From Orientallactaga sibirica (taxonomy: Eukaryota > Chordata > Mammalia > Rodentia > Dipodidae), in the NCBI GenBank assembly GCA_036365145.1, contig JAEOAD010000029.1, positions 23,833,501 through 23,897,500 on the forward strand: a stretch of DNA of 64,000 nt, given 5' to 3'. A model generated the notes under the pieces. That model ran no database searches. It had not been told where the DNA came from and saw only the letters and a list, made by a program, of their open reading frames with translations. Shown piece by piece: positions 32,278 to 43,486 of the stretch. A program made the translations under genes and the position numbers. Within the stretch, counting starts at the first letter, position 1; each line of letters opens with the position of its first letter.

Positions 32278-32452
32278 TGATAGAAGAGAAACAGAGAGAG
32301 ATGGGGCACACCAGGGCCTCCAGCCACTGCAAACAAACTCCAGATGCATGTGCCCCTTGTGCATCTGGCTTACATGGGTCTTGGGGAATCGAACCTGTGT
32401 CCTTTGGCTTTTCATGCAAATGACTTAACCACTAAGCCATCTATCCAGCCCC
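32165..32452 (-). mobile_element. B2-superfamily SINE (type B) with expanded TTTA/GT/GA tail
   Basis: Minus-strand copy: (TTTA)n then (GT)n then (GA)n at 32,196-32,278, body GGGCACACCAGGGCCTCCAG, head CACTAAGCCATCTATCCAGC. The perfect 17-base duplication AGAAATTAGTATCTTTT at 32,148-32,164 and 32,453-32,469 lies within L1 ORF2. Confidence 0.93.
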
Positions 32453-32489
32453 AGAAATTAGTATCTTTTCATAATCATTCTTTACATAT

Positions 32490-32560
32490 TGTGTATGTAT
32501 GTATCTATATGTATATGTATATGTATATATTTGTGTGTGTGCACATAATATATATAGTGT
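32490..32560. repeat. TATG/TG dinucleotide-rich microsatellite
   Basis: GTATGTATGTATCTATATGT, ATATGTATATGTATATATTT and GTGTGTGTGC, impure. It sits within the old L1 ORF2 fragment. Confidence 0.7.
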
Positions 32561-33339
32561 AAGTAGTATATGGTAGTATATGTAAGATATATTTTTACCT
32601 CAAAATAATAAAGGCACTAATATGATTAGTGCCCCAGGTCACATTATACTGAACAGTGAAAATTATTATTTTTTTAATCTATAATACCTTATTTCCTTCC
32701 TGGAGAAGACAAGATGGTACTAGCTTCCCAAATGTTAGTTTTATTTTATGATCTGAAAAATAAGTATTTATTTTGATTCTAGTAGTAATTATCTTGAAGG
32801 AAAATTTATTTATGCAAACATTTATATAGAACAGTGAAAATGACATGAATTTTTTGTGAACTAAATAACTCTACTATAACAAAGCACGAAATCTCAAAAT
32901 GATACTAAATCATTTTTGAAGCATGAAAAACTAGACATTGTACACATTCAAGAGGGAGGAACTTAGAGTTACAAAAACATGTGCTTATTATGATCTCATT
33001 TTATTACACATATAGATGTATACATGTATGTGATTCTAATATTAATATTTTATATATGTACCTCATCTTAAATTTAAAATCTTTGATTTCATAAGAACAG
33101 AATATCCAGTTCAATATTTTCTTTAATATAATTTTAATTTGATAAAACTTCCTGTTTTATACTCCAGTCAGCATGTTTTCACATAAATAATTTGCAATAT
33201 TATTTTAAAAATTATTATACATGTACATTTCTTTCTTGTGTTTGCCCCTAGCTGTATGTAGGTTAAATATTTGACACCGAGTCGAAGTTGATTTAGCTAA
33301 AGCCATTTTCCTTTCTACTTCTTTTTCTTTTTCAGATTT

Positions 33340-33532
33340 TTAAAAAAATGTATTTATTTGAGAGGGAGATAGAAAGAGGGAGATAGAAAGAGAGAAAGAG
33401 CAGCTGCTGTAAACAAACTCCAGACACATGCACCACCTTGTACATCTGGCTTACATGGGTCCTGGGAAATCAAACTTGGGTCTTTTGGCTTGGTAGGCAA
33501 ATGCCTTAACTGCTAAGCCATTTCTCCAGCCC
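33340..33532 (-). mobile_element. B2-superfamily SINE (type B)
   Basis: Minus-strand copy with a short GA block (GAGGGAGATAGAAAGA doubled), GCACCACCTTGTACATCTGG and CTAAGCCATTTCTCCAGCCC. The duplication TTCAGATTT occurs at 33,331-33,339 and 33,533-33,541. Confidence 0.88.
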
Positions 33533-33587
33533 TTCAGATTTGAGTGACTATTTTATTTATGATGCTATAAATATCACAAGAAAAAAG

Positions 33588-33705
33588 TGGATAGGTTGTT
33601 CCACACCTGTTATAACAACACTAAAGGCACTTAGGAGACTGAAAATAGGATTCTAAGCTCCAAGCCACCATGGGATTTCAAAAATACACTGTCTAAAAGT
33701 TATGA
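33588..33705 (+). mobile_element. Decayed B1-like SINE
   Basis: GGTTGTTCCACACCTGTTAT, AAAGGCACTTAGGAGACTGA and CTAAGCTCCAAGCCACCATG follow B1 order but with heavy substitution. Confidence 0.4.
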
Positions 33706-34699
33706 ACTCATGTTTGGAAATACTGTATAGATAAGCCTTTTTTTTTTTCTTTCAATGTAGTGTGTTCTAAGTGCAACTTTGAGCCCACCTAGTAATAATG
33801 ACATGAGATGAGATATGCTTTATGCAGGCCTTGTAATCCAGGAAAGCAGAGATGGTTTGTGTTCCAGCAAAGCTCTTACCTGGAAGAACACTTCCCCTCT
33901 GATGCAGATGGGACTCACGCATTGTCATTTTCTTGGAAGAAATCGAATTACAGGCATGTTCTAAATTTCCATTCTACGTGATAAGCAATTATGATTCATT
34001 CCCCCACTGCTCAATCAAGACAACATGTTCATTGTGCATACAGATCTTATGATTCTCTCATTTCCCTGATCCCTTGACTGTGTATCCTCACAGCTGGTGT
34101 GCAGCGCATTTGAACTGCATCTTTGGAAAACAGACTGGCCGAGAAACCATGCATTCTCCAGTCTGTTTAATCTCTCAACTTTCAATAAGTTTACTTCCCA
34201 ACACTGTCCCTTTCTAGCTTTTATCCCACTTAAATAAGAAAAACAATCTACATTCTCAACTGCATTCCCCCACAACTATGTCCCACTGTGCTCCCCACTG
34301 CAATGACACTGCACTTCTATAACAGTCCCTTCCCATTTAACTTACTCCAAAATACTTAAACTCATATAATTTTCATGAACAAGCAAGGAAAGGGAATAAT
34401 TTGGACAAGTATGCACCCATTGACTATGATCAATATTTATAGGATATGACATGAAGTCCAGGCAATATTTCAAAAAAGATCCTTCTGAAGAAGAGAATGA
34501 CTACAATGACCATGGGGAAGCTTTCCAAAAAAATGTAGGAGAGAGGTGCAGCAGTCCTTTACAAATGCAAAACTCTACTCCCTTGACAGCAAGAAGGGGA
34601 AATAGAGGATCTGGCACACAGTAGAACATATTTATCTTTTATTAATGGCTAAAATGTCCATTATTTGATATAGTAATTAATCCTTCCAGCCCATCAATC

Positions 34700-34790
34700 T
34701 TATAGTTGAGTATAACATACACTTTGAAGGCAAATATACCTGAGTCAAATTTATATCTGTTCATTAAATATTGGTTATACCCCAGTAGTT
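34700..34790 (+). mobile_element. MIR SINE fragment
   Basis: TTGAGTATAACATACACTTT then GAAGGCAAATATACCTGAGT and CAAATTTATATCTGTTCATT resemble the 5' half of MIR (ACTTTGGAGCCAGA...CCTGGGTTCAAATCC...TCTGCC). Confidence 0.4.
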
Positions 34791-35134
34791 GTAGTAGTTG
34801 TGGGAAGAGGAATAACTGACATACTAAGCAGTTACACAGTTTTAGGAATGAAACTAAAAGACATATACTATACCATCAGATTTCATAATCATTATATGAT
34901 GCAGCTATACTTCACACCCACATTTATCAATGAAGAATTTCTGTCACAAAAACATTAGTAATGATGACCCAGCTTGAATGATGAATCTATAATATGACCT
35001 CAGTATCATTTGACCCCTGTTTAATTTCTATACCCAAATCTACTTTAGTTCATCAACTTTTGCAAGTTAATTAGACATGTTAAATTAGCTTTATTTTTAA
35101 TCTTACAGATATCAGTTAAGAATATATAACTGAA

Positions 35135-35222
35135 AAGTTTGTGGGTAGGATTAAATGAGGCAGTAATTACATAATACCCAACAAAAATAAAGCCTCAAAT
35201 AAATGTTAGTTCTTGATTCTTT
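35135..35222 (+). mobile_element. MIR 3' fragment
   Basis: GGTAGGATTAAATGAGGCAG followed by AAGCCTCAAATAAATGTTAG closely parallels the MIR 3' end (GGATTAAATGAG...GCTCAATAAATGTTAG). Confidence 0.65.
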
Positions 35223-35231
35223 TGTAAGTGG

Positions 35232-35352
35232 TTATATTAAGATTCAGAAAGGAAAAGAAACTCCTTCAAGGTCATACAGGTAGTGAGATAAATGATTAGA
35301 ATTCACAGCCATGTATCTCTAACCCAAAGTCTGCTCTTTTACACTGTCTCAA
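35232..35352 (-). mobile_element. MIR fragment, antisense
   Basis: TAAGATTCAGAAAGGAAAAG, CTTCAAGGTCATACAGGTAG, TAGAATTCACAGCCATGTAT and CAAAGTCTGCTCTTTTACAC match the complement of MIR (GTGACCTTGGGCAA core). It abuts the previous MIR fragment in inverted arrangement. Confidence 0.65.
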
Positions 35353-36155
35353 ATGAGTGAGATAAATTGAATCTTGATTAATAAATGAAACAGTACATTT
35401 GCTTTTATCATTCTGCTGCTCGAGGGAAGTGTTTTTAACCAGTTCTCTTGTGAGAAGGGCAGTGAGTCCAACAGGACCTTATGTCTTAGTGACTGCTTCT
35501 CCATCTGGCATGATTGAGTAAGGACACAGGACTGAAGAAGAAAATCAATTCTCTCTCAGCTGTCACCATTCTTTCCTCCTCACCAGTGTTTTATAACATC
35601 TGCTGCTGCTGTTTCCTTCACACCTATGGTTCTCAATCATTTATCCCCCAGTTTAAAATTAAACGCTTCTCTAGGGGTGTCCTCCTTGCTCATTACTAAA
35701 TAATGCAGTGCATGATGTCGCACAATATTCTACTTCCGTCCCTGGTGAGTGGACAAAATCACAGCATATGGGAACACTGTGAGACCGATGGTGGCATCTT
35801 GCCAAGCTTCCCCCACTGAAGGCCTGAATTTCTATAAACCTTGTGAGAGAGGAGGTTTCACTCTAGGACAACAGGAAAAGGAGCCATTAGAGTTAGGAAC
35901 TGGTTACAGGTCTATCTCCCCTAGATGAGAAAAGGATACCACAAACTGAGTAATAAAGCACTTTCTCAACTCACAAGGTATCATCCTAGGCTTCACACAG
36001 AGATAAGAAAAGAGAGTGAGAAGTACAATGTATGGATTAGAGACTTTAATCAAGTATCATTCGATGAAACTTGTAAAGAGGATCAGAATTTTCCCACTGT
36101 GTGAGTTCATCAAAGCACAGCATGCTATGTAATAAATTTTATATTTTATGTTGTG

Positions 36156-36407
36156 AGCTGGGGAGAGGGCCCAGTCAATCAGTGCTTGCTTGAGTTTTGT
36201 CATGCGAACACACATACAATTCCAGGCTCGGTGGTGGTTGGAATTTGTCATCCCAGTATGGGAGAGACAGAGACAGATCCCTGGGACTCACAGGTCAAGA
36301 TGTCTAGCCTACTTTGTGAATTCCAGGCAAGTGAGAGAACCTATCACAAAAACTGTGGGCCTACCCACAACATGCACATGCATTCTCATGCTCAAATATA
36401 GAAATGA
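36156..36407 (+). mobile_element. B3/B4-like SINE
   Basis: GAGCTGGGGAGAGGGCCCAG head, CAATTCCAGGCTCGGTGGTG, GAATTTGTCATCCCAGTATG and CACATGCATTCTCATGCTCA near the 3' end suggest an ID-headed rodent composite SINE. Two overlapping short ORFs (36,153-36,453) are within it. Confidence 0.5.
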
Positions 36408-36589
36408 ACCTTTAGCACTAGTGTATGATTTATGTGTATTTGAGAACACATAATATGACATTAACTTAAATTGATGTTTATTTTTCTTACTAGCCTAAAA
36501 TTTATACCAAGCAAAGACTATTTATAAATTGATCTAATTACTTGTCTTTATCTAAGCATTAGCATAAACTTTGTTTTTTTTTTTTTTAC

Positions 36590-36645
36590 CTAGAACACAG
36601 TGTGTACTTAATAAATACTTAACCTATAATTAATTATATTAATAG
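36590..36645 (+). mobile_element. MIR-like 3' tail
   Basis: CCTAGAACACAGTGTGTACT then TAATAAATACTTAACC resembles the terminal MIR segment. Short, so low confidence. Confidence 0.35.
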
Positions 36646-37237
36646 ATAAAAGCATGAGCAAATGATATAAAAATATCTGGAATTAAAGAGAACATGTGTG
36701 TCTCCATGAAATCAGTAGACTATTGAAAGACAAAGCAAATGAAATTTTAAAAGAAACTGTGAGTAAAATCTGACACTTCACCCAGTGTGCAATATTTGAT
36801 ATGGAGCTGCTTTCTACCCAGTATTTTTGAACTTTTGAAGCTCCCAACAGAGACGTAGGAAAAAGCACACATGGATAGATTGTAGCTGTAATTTAAATTA
36901 AATATACTGTTGGGTCATACAACCTATCCTCTATTACAGGTAGAAAATATGGAATTCTAATAATGGAGCAAGGTGTAATTTCAGATCACACATTTTAAAA
37001 TTCATGCTTGCTCCTCGGCTAGTTATCAAGTTTCTATAAGTTAGGTGGCTATAAAAATGGCACTTATTATTTAAAGGAGACTTCTTCCAGGACATCTCAA
37101 ATTATCAAAATGTATAGAAATATAGGTTACTGAGATGTATTAATATTTATTTATTAGTTATGTATTGTAAGTCTGAAATTATGTCTAGACTAATTATGAA
37201 ACCCAATGTAACATATATTTTACATAAATAGTCATTA

Positions 37238-37447
37238 TACCATTTTTTAATTTTTTTTATTTGTTTAACAGAGACAGAAGGAGAGAAAGAGAGAGAATGG
37301 GCATGCCAGGGCCTCCAGCCATTGCACATGAACTGCAGATGCATGCACCCCTTTATGGATCTGGCTAACATGGGTCTTGGGGAATCAAACCTGGGTCCTC
37401 TGGATTTGCAGGCAAATGCCTTAACTGCTAAGCAATTCCTCCAGCCC
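37238..37447 (-). mobile_element. B2-superfamily SINE (type B)
   Basis: Minus-strand copy: TTTTTTATTTGTTTAACAGA tail, GAATGGGCATGCCAGGGCCT, AATCAAACCTGGGTCCTCTG and CTAAGCAATTCCTCCAGCCC. It abuts the start of the MaLR LTR that follows. Confidence 0.87.
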
Positions 37448-37555
37448 CTCTGTTTATTTAAATGTAGATGTCCTCAATAGGGTGAGGGTGAGCTTTAACC
37501 CAAGCTTGTGGAGCAATTTGGGAAGACTGTGGAGCTATTAGGAGGTAGAGCCTTG

Positions 37556-37757
37556 AAGAAGGAAGAAAGAATTGGCACTCTGAGACCTTAGCCATTACTT
37601 TTGAACTCCAGACACTTGTGCCACCTAGTGTGCATGTGCAACCTTGTATTTGTATCACCTTTGTGTGTTTGGGTTACATGGGATCTGGAGAGAGATGGAA
37701 CATGGGTCTTTGGTCTTCTCAGGGAAGCACCTTAAGTTCTAAGACATCTCTCCAGCC
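37556..37757 (-). mobile_element. B2-superfamily SINE (type C) in MaLR 5' LTR
   Basis: Minus-strand copy with GTGCCACCTAGTGTGCATGT, TGGGATCTGGAGAGAGATGG and TAAGACATCTCTCCAGCCC. LTR sequence lies on both sides. Its GA tail has shrunk to GAAGGAAGAAAG. Confidence 0.75.
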
Positions 37758-39326
37758 CAGGACCTGGAGATTTTGTAACACAATCTCAGTTATTGTTTGC
37801 TCTCTACTTTCTGATGCTTAGGAGATATGATAATGGCTTACTGCTTCAGCCTGCCATATCTTCTCCTCCTCTATAATGTAACAACTGCTCAGATGTAGAA
37901 GCCAAATTCAACCATGTTCCTTCCACAATCTGCTTCTGATCAGGTATATGTTCACATAAAAAAGAAAGCAACTAATGCAGAAAACCCATAGCAATAAGTG
38001 GGGCTGTAGTAATCACCCTGGTCATCTGGTTCATAGGTTTTTGGACCTAGTTTATGTCAGGAATGTGGATAAATTTGGAAATTGGAGTAGAGAATCATTA
38101 GTAACCAGGGCTTAATGGGACATTCTAGTAGGAGTTTGGAAGAGAAGTAGGCCAAAAGAATGGCTCATGAAATTTCAGAAGAAAATAAGGACACTATCAG
38201 TAACTGAAATAAAATCCACTTACGTGATATTCTGGCAATACAAATCACTGCATTATTTTCATGTCCTGAGAAGTCAAGTGAAGCTTAAATTTAATAGTAA
38301 TGGAGTAATATGTTTGCCAGAGAAATTTTCCAGCAAATTTTTTTGTGATATGGCTTCCCTCAGCTTCTATTATTCAGATCTACAGTGAAAGCAAATGGCA
38401 GAACATAAATATATGAAAAAATATGAAAAGTTAGCAAAGAAAAATATTTAAGCAAGTTTTAACTTTCAGGCAAGAAACCTACTGCCCATATGGATGTATT
38501 GTCAAAAAGATTAAAAACATTAAAGAGAAATATACTAATTTGCACTGGAATAATATGAAAGATGACTAAAGGGCAAGCCCAAGACATGGAAGACTCAATA
38601 CAATATGAATTAACTTCTTTTGAAAGGAAAAGTCCTAAATGTAGGGGTGAGTGAACATCCTCTGCCAGCAGCAAATTGTTATGTGTTTTTAGGCATGAAG
38701 GATGAAAGACGGGTTATGGAGTATTTCACCATGGTTTCAAAGTTTGGCTGAGGTTAAGCAATGTGAAGCAGGTTCTGAATCCATGAAATAAACCTTGCGA
38801 TGTCACTCTTGAAGCTGTGAAAATGAACTCTAAATTTCAGTGGAGACCTTAGGATATTGGAGATGCCAGGACCATGAGATATTCACCAAAGAAGACTTTT
38901 AACATGGGGAAGTTCTGGCTGATGACAGAGTGCTACAGGCAGTAGACCTGGAGGGACAGAGCTGTTCAAACACTTTGTAGCCCATATAATTACATCATGA
39001 GTTTCAGCTATGAGGCATGGAGCACTTGGATTTGATATATGCCTTATGAGTTTCAGGCATGCTTCGGTCTAATCTTTCCTTACTATGTTCCCATACCTCC
39101 CTTTTGGAATAAGAAATATTTGTTCTGTGACATCACATGTTAAAAAATGTAACCTTGTGTTGTAATTTTACGGGGCTCAAAGTTAAGTGACTGACGTGAG
39201 CCTCAGATGAGAATTTGATCATTTGAACAATAATAGTACTATTAGAAACCATGAATATTTTAAAGTGGGTTGAATGCATTTTACATCATGAGATAGCCAT
39301 GGCCCCTTTGGAGGTCAGGTCTGGAA

Positions 39327-40345
39327 TGTGGTTTTGAACGTAAAATGCTCCCCATAGGCTCATGACTACTTGATTGATCTCTGCCTAGTGTTGTTGCTTG
39401 GAAAGTTTGTGGAATCTTTAGGATTGGAGCCTTGCTGCAGGAATTAGGGCATGATAGGTGAGAGGGATAGAGGTTTTGTTAACCAATCCCACTTTACTTT
39501 CTCCCTTTGGTGGTATGTTACACAGGCTTCCCACTCTAGTTTTTTATGCTTACACTGATAAAACTTTCTTTTTCTTGAATGAACAGGTTTTTTTTTTTTT
39601 TTCTTTTTGTTGTTGTTGTTGTTGTTTCTTTCTTTCTTTCTTTCTGGGAAGACACAGTCTATTTAGTTCAGATAGTTCACAGGCAGACCAAAGTATGATT
39701 GCAGCAAAACTAGTTATAAAACCACTGAGTTTACTGGGGTTACTTATGGAGCAGGAAGAGTGGTTGGTTCCAGGAGCATGGGTGACTCAAAGGTAGTTAC
39801 TTTATCAAAAAGCCCACCCCAGCATAGGTGATGACTCACAGAAACAGCATCTCTGTAATACACTGAAATACTTGTATATAGCTCTGCAGGGCAGGGCAGA
39901 GGTTCCCCAGAACTTGACATGACTCTTCTCGGGGCATGTCAAAGAGTCTCCTCCAAAGCAGTTGCTTAACCTTTATATAACATTAAGGTGAGTCTTGCAA
40001 CCTTTTCCCCAGACTTGTTGAACTGAGTATCCTGAGTCTACTTCCTCTCTCCAGGAAGAAACCCTTCAATTCAAAGAAAATTGCTACCCTACACTGGACA
40101 GAGTCTTCCCCTCAGCAGTTGTGCATGGCTCCTATAAACTTGGGGAGTGGTCTTGTGACCTCTGAAGTTTCAGCTCTCCTAGCCTGTTTGACTTCTTGAT
40201 GGCCTCCTCCTATCAGGAGAGAGTATTTCAATTCAGATGAAATTGCTGTACAATATCCTTGGATGCCAAATTACAACTTTCCTTCCATAAGATGCTTCTG
40301 GTCAGTTATTAGTTCATGGAAGCAGAAAAGTAACTGATAAAAATA
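39327..40345 (+). mobile_element. MaLR 3' LTR with foreign insert
   Basis: The first part (AATGTGGTTTTGAACGTAAA to TGCTTACACTGATAAAACTT, up to about 39,575) and last part (AGATGAAATTGCTGTACAAT to AGTAACTGATAAAA, from about 40,225) form one LTR. About 640 bases between them are described separately. Confidence 0.6.
39585..40225. mobile_element. Unidentified insert in MaLR LTR
   Basis: It begins with a T run, (GTT)n and (TTTC)n at 39,589-39,644, then nonrepetitive sequence including CAGGCAGACCAAAGTATGAT, AAAGCCCACCCCAGCATAGG, GAACTTGACATGACTCTTCT and AACCTTTATATAACATTAAG. The poly-pyrimidine left edge suggests the tail of a minus-strand retroposon or LTR. It resembles a rodent interspersed repeat I cannot name. 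Confidence 0.45.
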
Positions 40346-40353
40346 GTAATGTT

Positions 40354-40605
40354 GGGCTGGAGAGATGGTTTAGCTGTTAAGGTGCCAGCCTGCCAAGCCT
40401 AAGAATGCCCATTCTATCTCCAGGTCCCATGTTTAGCCAGACACAAGTGACACAGGCAATGCCATGTTTGCCCAAAAGGAGGCACAGGCATCTGGAGTTT
40501 GTTCACAGTGGCTGAAATGGCCCCAGGTGTGCCCATTTTCTCTGCCTCTTCCTCTCTCTCTCTCTCTCTCTGTTTCTCTCTCTCTCTGTCTCTCAAAAAA
40601 AAAAA
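40354..40605 (+). mobile_element. B2-superfamily SINE (type A, without duplication)
   Basis: GGGCTGGAGAGATGGTTTAG head, CTATCTCCAGGTCCCATGTT with a single copy of the segment doubled in other type A copies, GTTTGCCCAAAAGGAGGCAC, CT block, A tail. Flanked by TAGTAATGTT (40,344-40,353) and AACTAATGTT (40,606-40,615). Confidence 0.87.
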
Positions 40606-41270
40606 AACTAATGTTATCCAACCCTTGCACTTTTGGTCACAGATTGCCTCAATCTGTAAACACAAAGATTTGAATGTCCTCAGGTTCTGGGATACCTATA
40701 AAATTGGTAACATTCAATTTGTAAATGGGTAAATTGAGTAAATGAAAAAAATCTGAATAAAAAAGTATAAATTGCTTGCTTCTTTGTCAAATATTTACTG
40801 AGAACTGGATTCTGGGAAAATTAGAGAGCAGAAAATGCCAGGATTGGGTCTCCCTACATAGACAGACACTGGCAAAATCAACTGAATGTAAGTTCTGTGA
40901 ATCCTGAAGTATGTTTGAAGGATTATTTATTCGAGGTTGAAGCCTGAACGATTAGCTCCTACTAACTGTCTTGAATTTCCCCTTTTAATAATTGCTACCA
41001 ACCATCCCTTCACATGTAGCTCATGATAGCAGCTCTTGCTGGCACTATGGTGAGAGAGTATCTACTCTGTATTGCAAATATCACGGATCTTTCCTGTGGG
41101 CATCAATTGCTGCTTCCTATTGAAGAGATAGAGATTCAGATATGAGAAACCATTATTGAAACTATCACTAACATCAAAACTATTCATAAAGTAAAAAGTA
41201 AGAGAATCCTCAATGTCTGTCAGCAGAAGAATGATAGTTTATATTTGGTATACACTGAAAAGTGGCTTTA

Positions 41271-41534
41271 GGGCTGGAGAGATGGCTTAGTGGTTAAGGC
41301 GCCTGCCTCCTAAGACTAAGAACGCTGGTTCCAATCTCCAGCGGTTCCAATCTCCAGGTCCCACGTTTAGCCAGATGCAAAGTGACACAAGGGTGCAATG
41401 CTGCACTTGACCACAATGGGGCGCATGCATCTGGATTTCGTTCACAGTGGCTGAGAGGCTGCTGGCGCACCCATCTCTATCTGTCTTCCTCTCCCTCTCT
41501 CTGTCTCTCTCTGTATCTCTCTCAAAAAAAAAAA
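41271..41534 (+). mobile_element. B2-superfamily SINE (type A, with internal duplication)
   Basis: GGGCTGGAGAGATGGCTTAG head, doubled GGTTCCAATCTCCAG (41,328-41,358), CACTTGACCACAATGGGGCG, CT block, A tail. The duplication AAAGTGGCTTTA (41,259-41,270) and AAAGAGGCTTTA (41,535-41,546) has one mismatch. Confidence 0.92.
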
Positions 41535-41546
41535 AAAGAGGCTTTA

Positions 41547-41878
41547 ATCAGATTTCTGTTACAGGAAATATCTGAGACAAATAAATTTATAAAGAGAAAG
41601 TGTTTATTTTTTATTCATATTTTTGGAGAATCCATAAACAAGATTTTCAGAGCTTTAGAATGCTTGTGTTTGTTTAATTGTGGGTTAGAGTATGCAGCAC
41701 ATCATGGCAGAAGCACTGGGTTTAGCAAAGCTCTTTACCTTATGAGTAGGGCAGAAAAGAGGGAAATGAAGGACTGAAGTCTCATCACCCCATTATAGGG
41801 AGTATCTTTTCAATACTGTCTTGTTGGGATAAACCTTTAAAAAATGTATCTTGGAAGACATTCCAGTTCCAAACTATA
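41547..41878 (-). mobile_element. MaLR-class LTR (MLT-like), antisense, in old L1
   Basis: TCTGTTACAGGAAATATCTG, AAGAGAAAGTGTTTATTTTT, CAGCACATCATGGCAGAAGC, AGCAAAGCTCTTTACCTTAT and GACATTCCAGTTCCAAACTA have the layout of an antisense MaLR LTR. The L1 resumes right after it. Part of a 131-codon ORF is read through this and the SINE. Confidence 0.6.
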
Positions 41879-42269
41879 GCAAAGGGATTATTATTCAATC
41901 TTAAAGAGAAAATAAATTCTGACTCATTACAACATAGATGAAACCTGAAGGGATCATCCTAGATAAAGTATAAATACTATATAATTCAAATTAAATGAGG
42001 TATGTAAAGTAGTCATACTGATAGACACACCAACTAGAATGATAAGAAAAAGGGTTGAGGGAAGAAGGTAATAGGGTAACAATATTTAATTGTACAGTTT
42101 CAGATTGGAAATCTGACAAAAGTACTAGAAAAGAATGAAGGTAATAATTGCACATCTAAATTGATTTACTTAATATCACTGAACTGTATGATGAAGGCTG
42201 AAAATTTTGTTTACGTCATTCATGTTATATGTATTTTGCCATAATTGTAAAAGTTACTAATGTTAAAAC

Positions 42270-43165
42270 ATAGAGATACTTAACATTTCATTATAGTTAT
42301 AATTGTCTTGGCCTCCAAAAATCCTTAATGTATATTAAAAATGCTATGTTGTGCTAGGATAAACAATTAATTGCTTATATTCTATATTATACACAAATTT
42401 ATTTTGTTTTAGAAGTAGTCAGTACTGTTTCATTCTGCAGATAAAAGGAAGAATGAGAACACTCACTAAAAATCATAATATACACAAAGTATGGTGCAGT
42501 TATGAATTTCTCTGAAATCTATATACCAGTAAACATGAAGCTCAATAATAAATCAAGTTACTCAGCTGTATCAAAATTAATCTTTCTATCTTATTCACTT
42601 ATCCTCAACTTTGCCTTACATTTACAAAAAAATCCTAATCCTGAGAAAAATTAAGAAATATAATAGGTTTCCAGTTGGGAAATAATATTATCAACTACAC
42701 CAATTCACTGTATAATACAGTGAATATTTCCCCTCTACAGTGATAACTGGACCAAACTGTTTGACAATACTAACAGTTGGCCAAATAGCTGTTTGGCCAT
42801 ACCACTCCCATAAATCCCTTTGGTCTGGTAATTTGAGCAGAGTCATCCTCTGAACACAAATGTTTATGGTCTCTGCATTAAGCAAAAAAGTTCCACATAG
42901 ACAACAAATTTTTACCTTATATAAAACTAATTGGCAAAGTGTTGGCATACTCTCTGCTTTTGGCTCTCTGACCCAGGTATTATTGGATGAACTGGCATTC
43001 CTTTTAGTCTTAACTGCCATACCAGATCAAGCCTCTTATGATTTTCACAATTTTAAAGCCATAGAAAATATTGATGTTTAACAAATACTTTTTGTCTGGA
43101 GTGGTGTATTTCCTTAAAAAATTAATAGTGCACAATCAAAATAAATGAAATAAAGTTATGTTACA
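42270..43165. other. Unique AT-rich DNA
   Basis: No named repeat. A minus-strand 109-codon ORF (42,691-43,020) overlaps a plus-strand 73-codon ORF (42,860-43,081); neither shows a motif, and the plus-strand one is hydrophobic by composition only. Confidence 0.45.
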
Positions 43166-43168
43166 GAG

Positions 43169-43200
43169 CAGATAGATAGATAGATAGATAGATATAGGAT
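43169..43200. repeat. (GATA)n microsatellite
   Basis: Six to seven GATA units followed by a degenerate GATATAGGATAGATATAG. Confidence 0.9.
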
Positions 43201-43306
43201 AGATATAGCCTCAAGGGAATTAACAAATTTAGATCCCCACACATATATACTAATATGGTAAATGAATAATTCCCTGTCCTGTATTTTTATGATTTGGTAG
43301 AGGTTA

Positions 43307-43313
<7 letters not shown>

Positions 43314-43349
<36 letters not shown>

Positions 43350-43486
43350 TTGAGGTAGGGTCACTCTCTGGCCCAGGATGACCTGGAATTCACTATGTAG
43401 TCTCAGGGTAGCCTTGAACTCATGGCAATCCTCCTATTTCTGCCTCCCAAGTGCTGAGATTAAGGCGTGCACCACCATGCCTGGCT
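43314..43486 (-). mobile_element. B1 SINE with (TTA)n tail
   Basis: The complement is a full B1 (AGCCAGGCATGGTGGTGCAC ... CTGGGCCAGAGAGTGACCC) whose A tail has become an (ATT)n repeat at 43,310-43,350. The perfect duplication AGGTTACATTATT lies at 43,301-43,313 and 43,487-43,499. Confidence 0.93.

Larger units (their letters stand above)
30400..32740 (+). pseudogene. Old L1 ORF2 fragments, split by four SINEs
   Basis: Pieces in correct order: endonuclease part (TTTTATCAGATAAAATAGAT at 30,617; TCAATAAGGATACATTGAAC at 30,850), reverse transcriptase part (AATCATTCATCATGATCAAA, then GAATGCAAGGATGGTTCAAT at about 32,077-32,130) and, past a SINE, CACATTATACTGAACAGTGA at 32,640. The interruptions are at 31,019-31,427 (two SINEs), 31,605-31,851 and 32,165-32,452. 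All frames are broken. Confidence 0.7.
33720..36150. other. Mostly unique DNA with MIR relics
   Basis: Apart from MIR fragments at 34,700-34,790, 35,135-35,222 and 35,232-35,352, nothing is recognisable. The minus-strand 86-codon ORF at 34,015-34,275 and others have no motif. Confidence 0.5.
37450..40345 (+). mobile_element. Second MaLR element with interrupted LTRs
   Basis: Divided 5' LTR (37,450-37,555 and about 37,758-37,990), noncoding internal region (about 37,990-39,326, with TTACATCATGAGATAGCCAT and GAGGTCAGGTCTGGAATGTG at its end) and 3' LTR (39,327-40,345). Both LTRs contain GAGGTAGAGCCTTG / GATTGGAGCCTTGC and end near AGAAAGCAACTAATGC / AGAAAAGTAACTGATA. Older than the 23-kb copy and without an open frame. 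Confidence 0.65.
41195..42262 (+). mobile_element. Old L1 3' end (L1M type) with two insertions
   Basis: CCTCAATGTCTGTCAGCAGA (41,210), then after two insertions GGATTATTATTCAATCTTAA, CATTACAACATAGATGAAAC, TAATATCACTGAACTGTATG and TTATATGTATTTTGCCATAA. These follow the ORF2 end and 3' UTR of ancient mammalian L1 (ATCAACAGATGAATGG...CACTGAACTGTA...TTTTACCACAAT). Confidence 0.75.

Noticed and set aside
41382..41777. 131-codon ORF
   Set aside because: It starts inside a type A SINE, crosses its A tail and continues in an antisense LTR.
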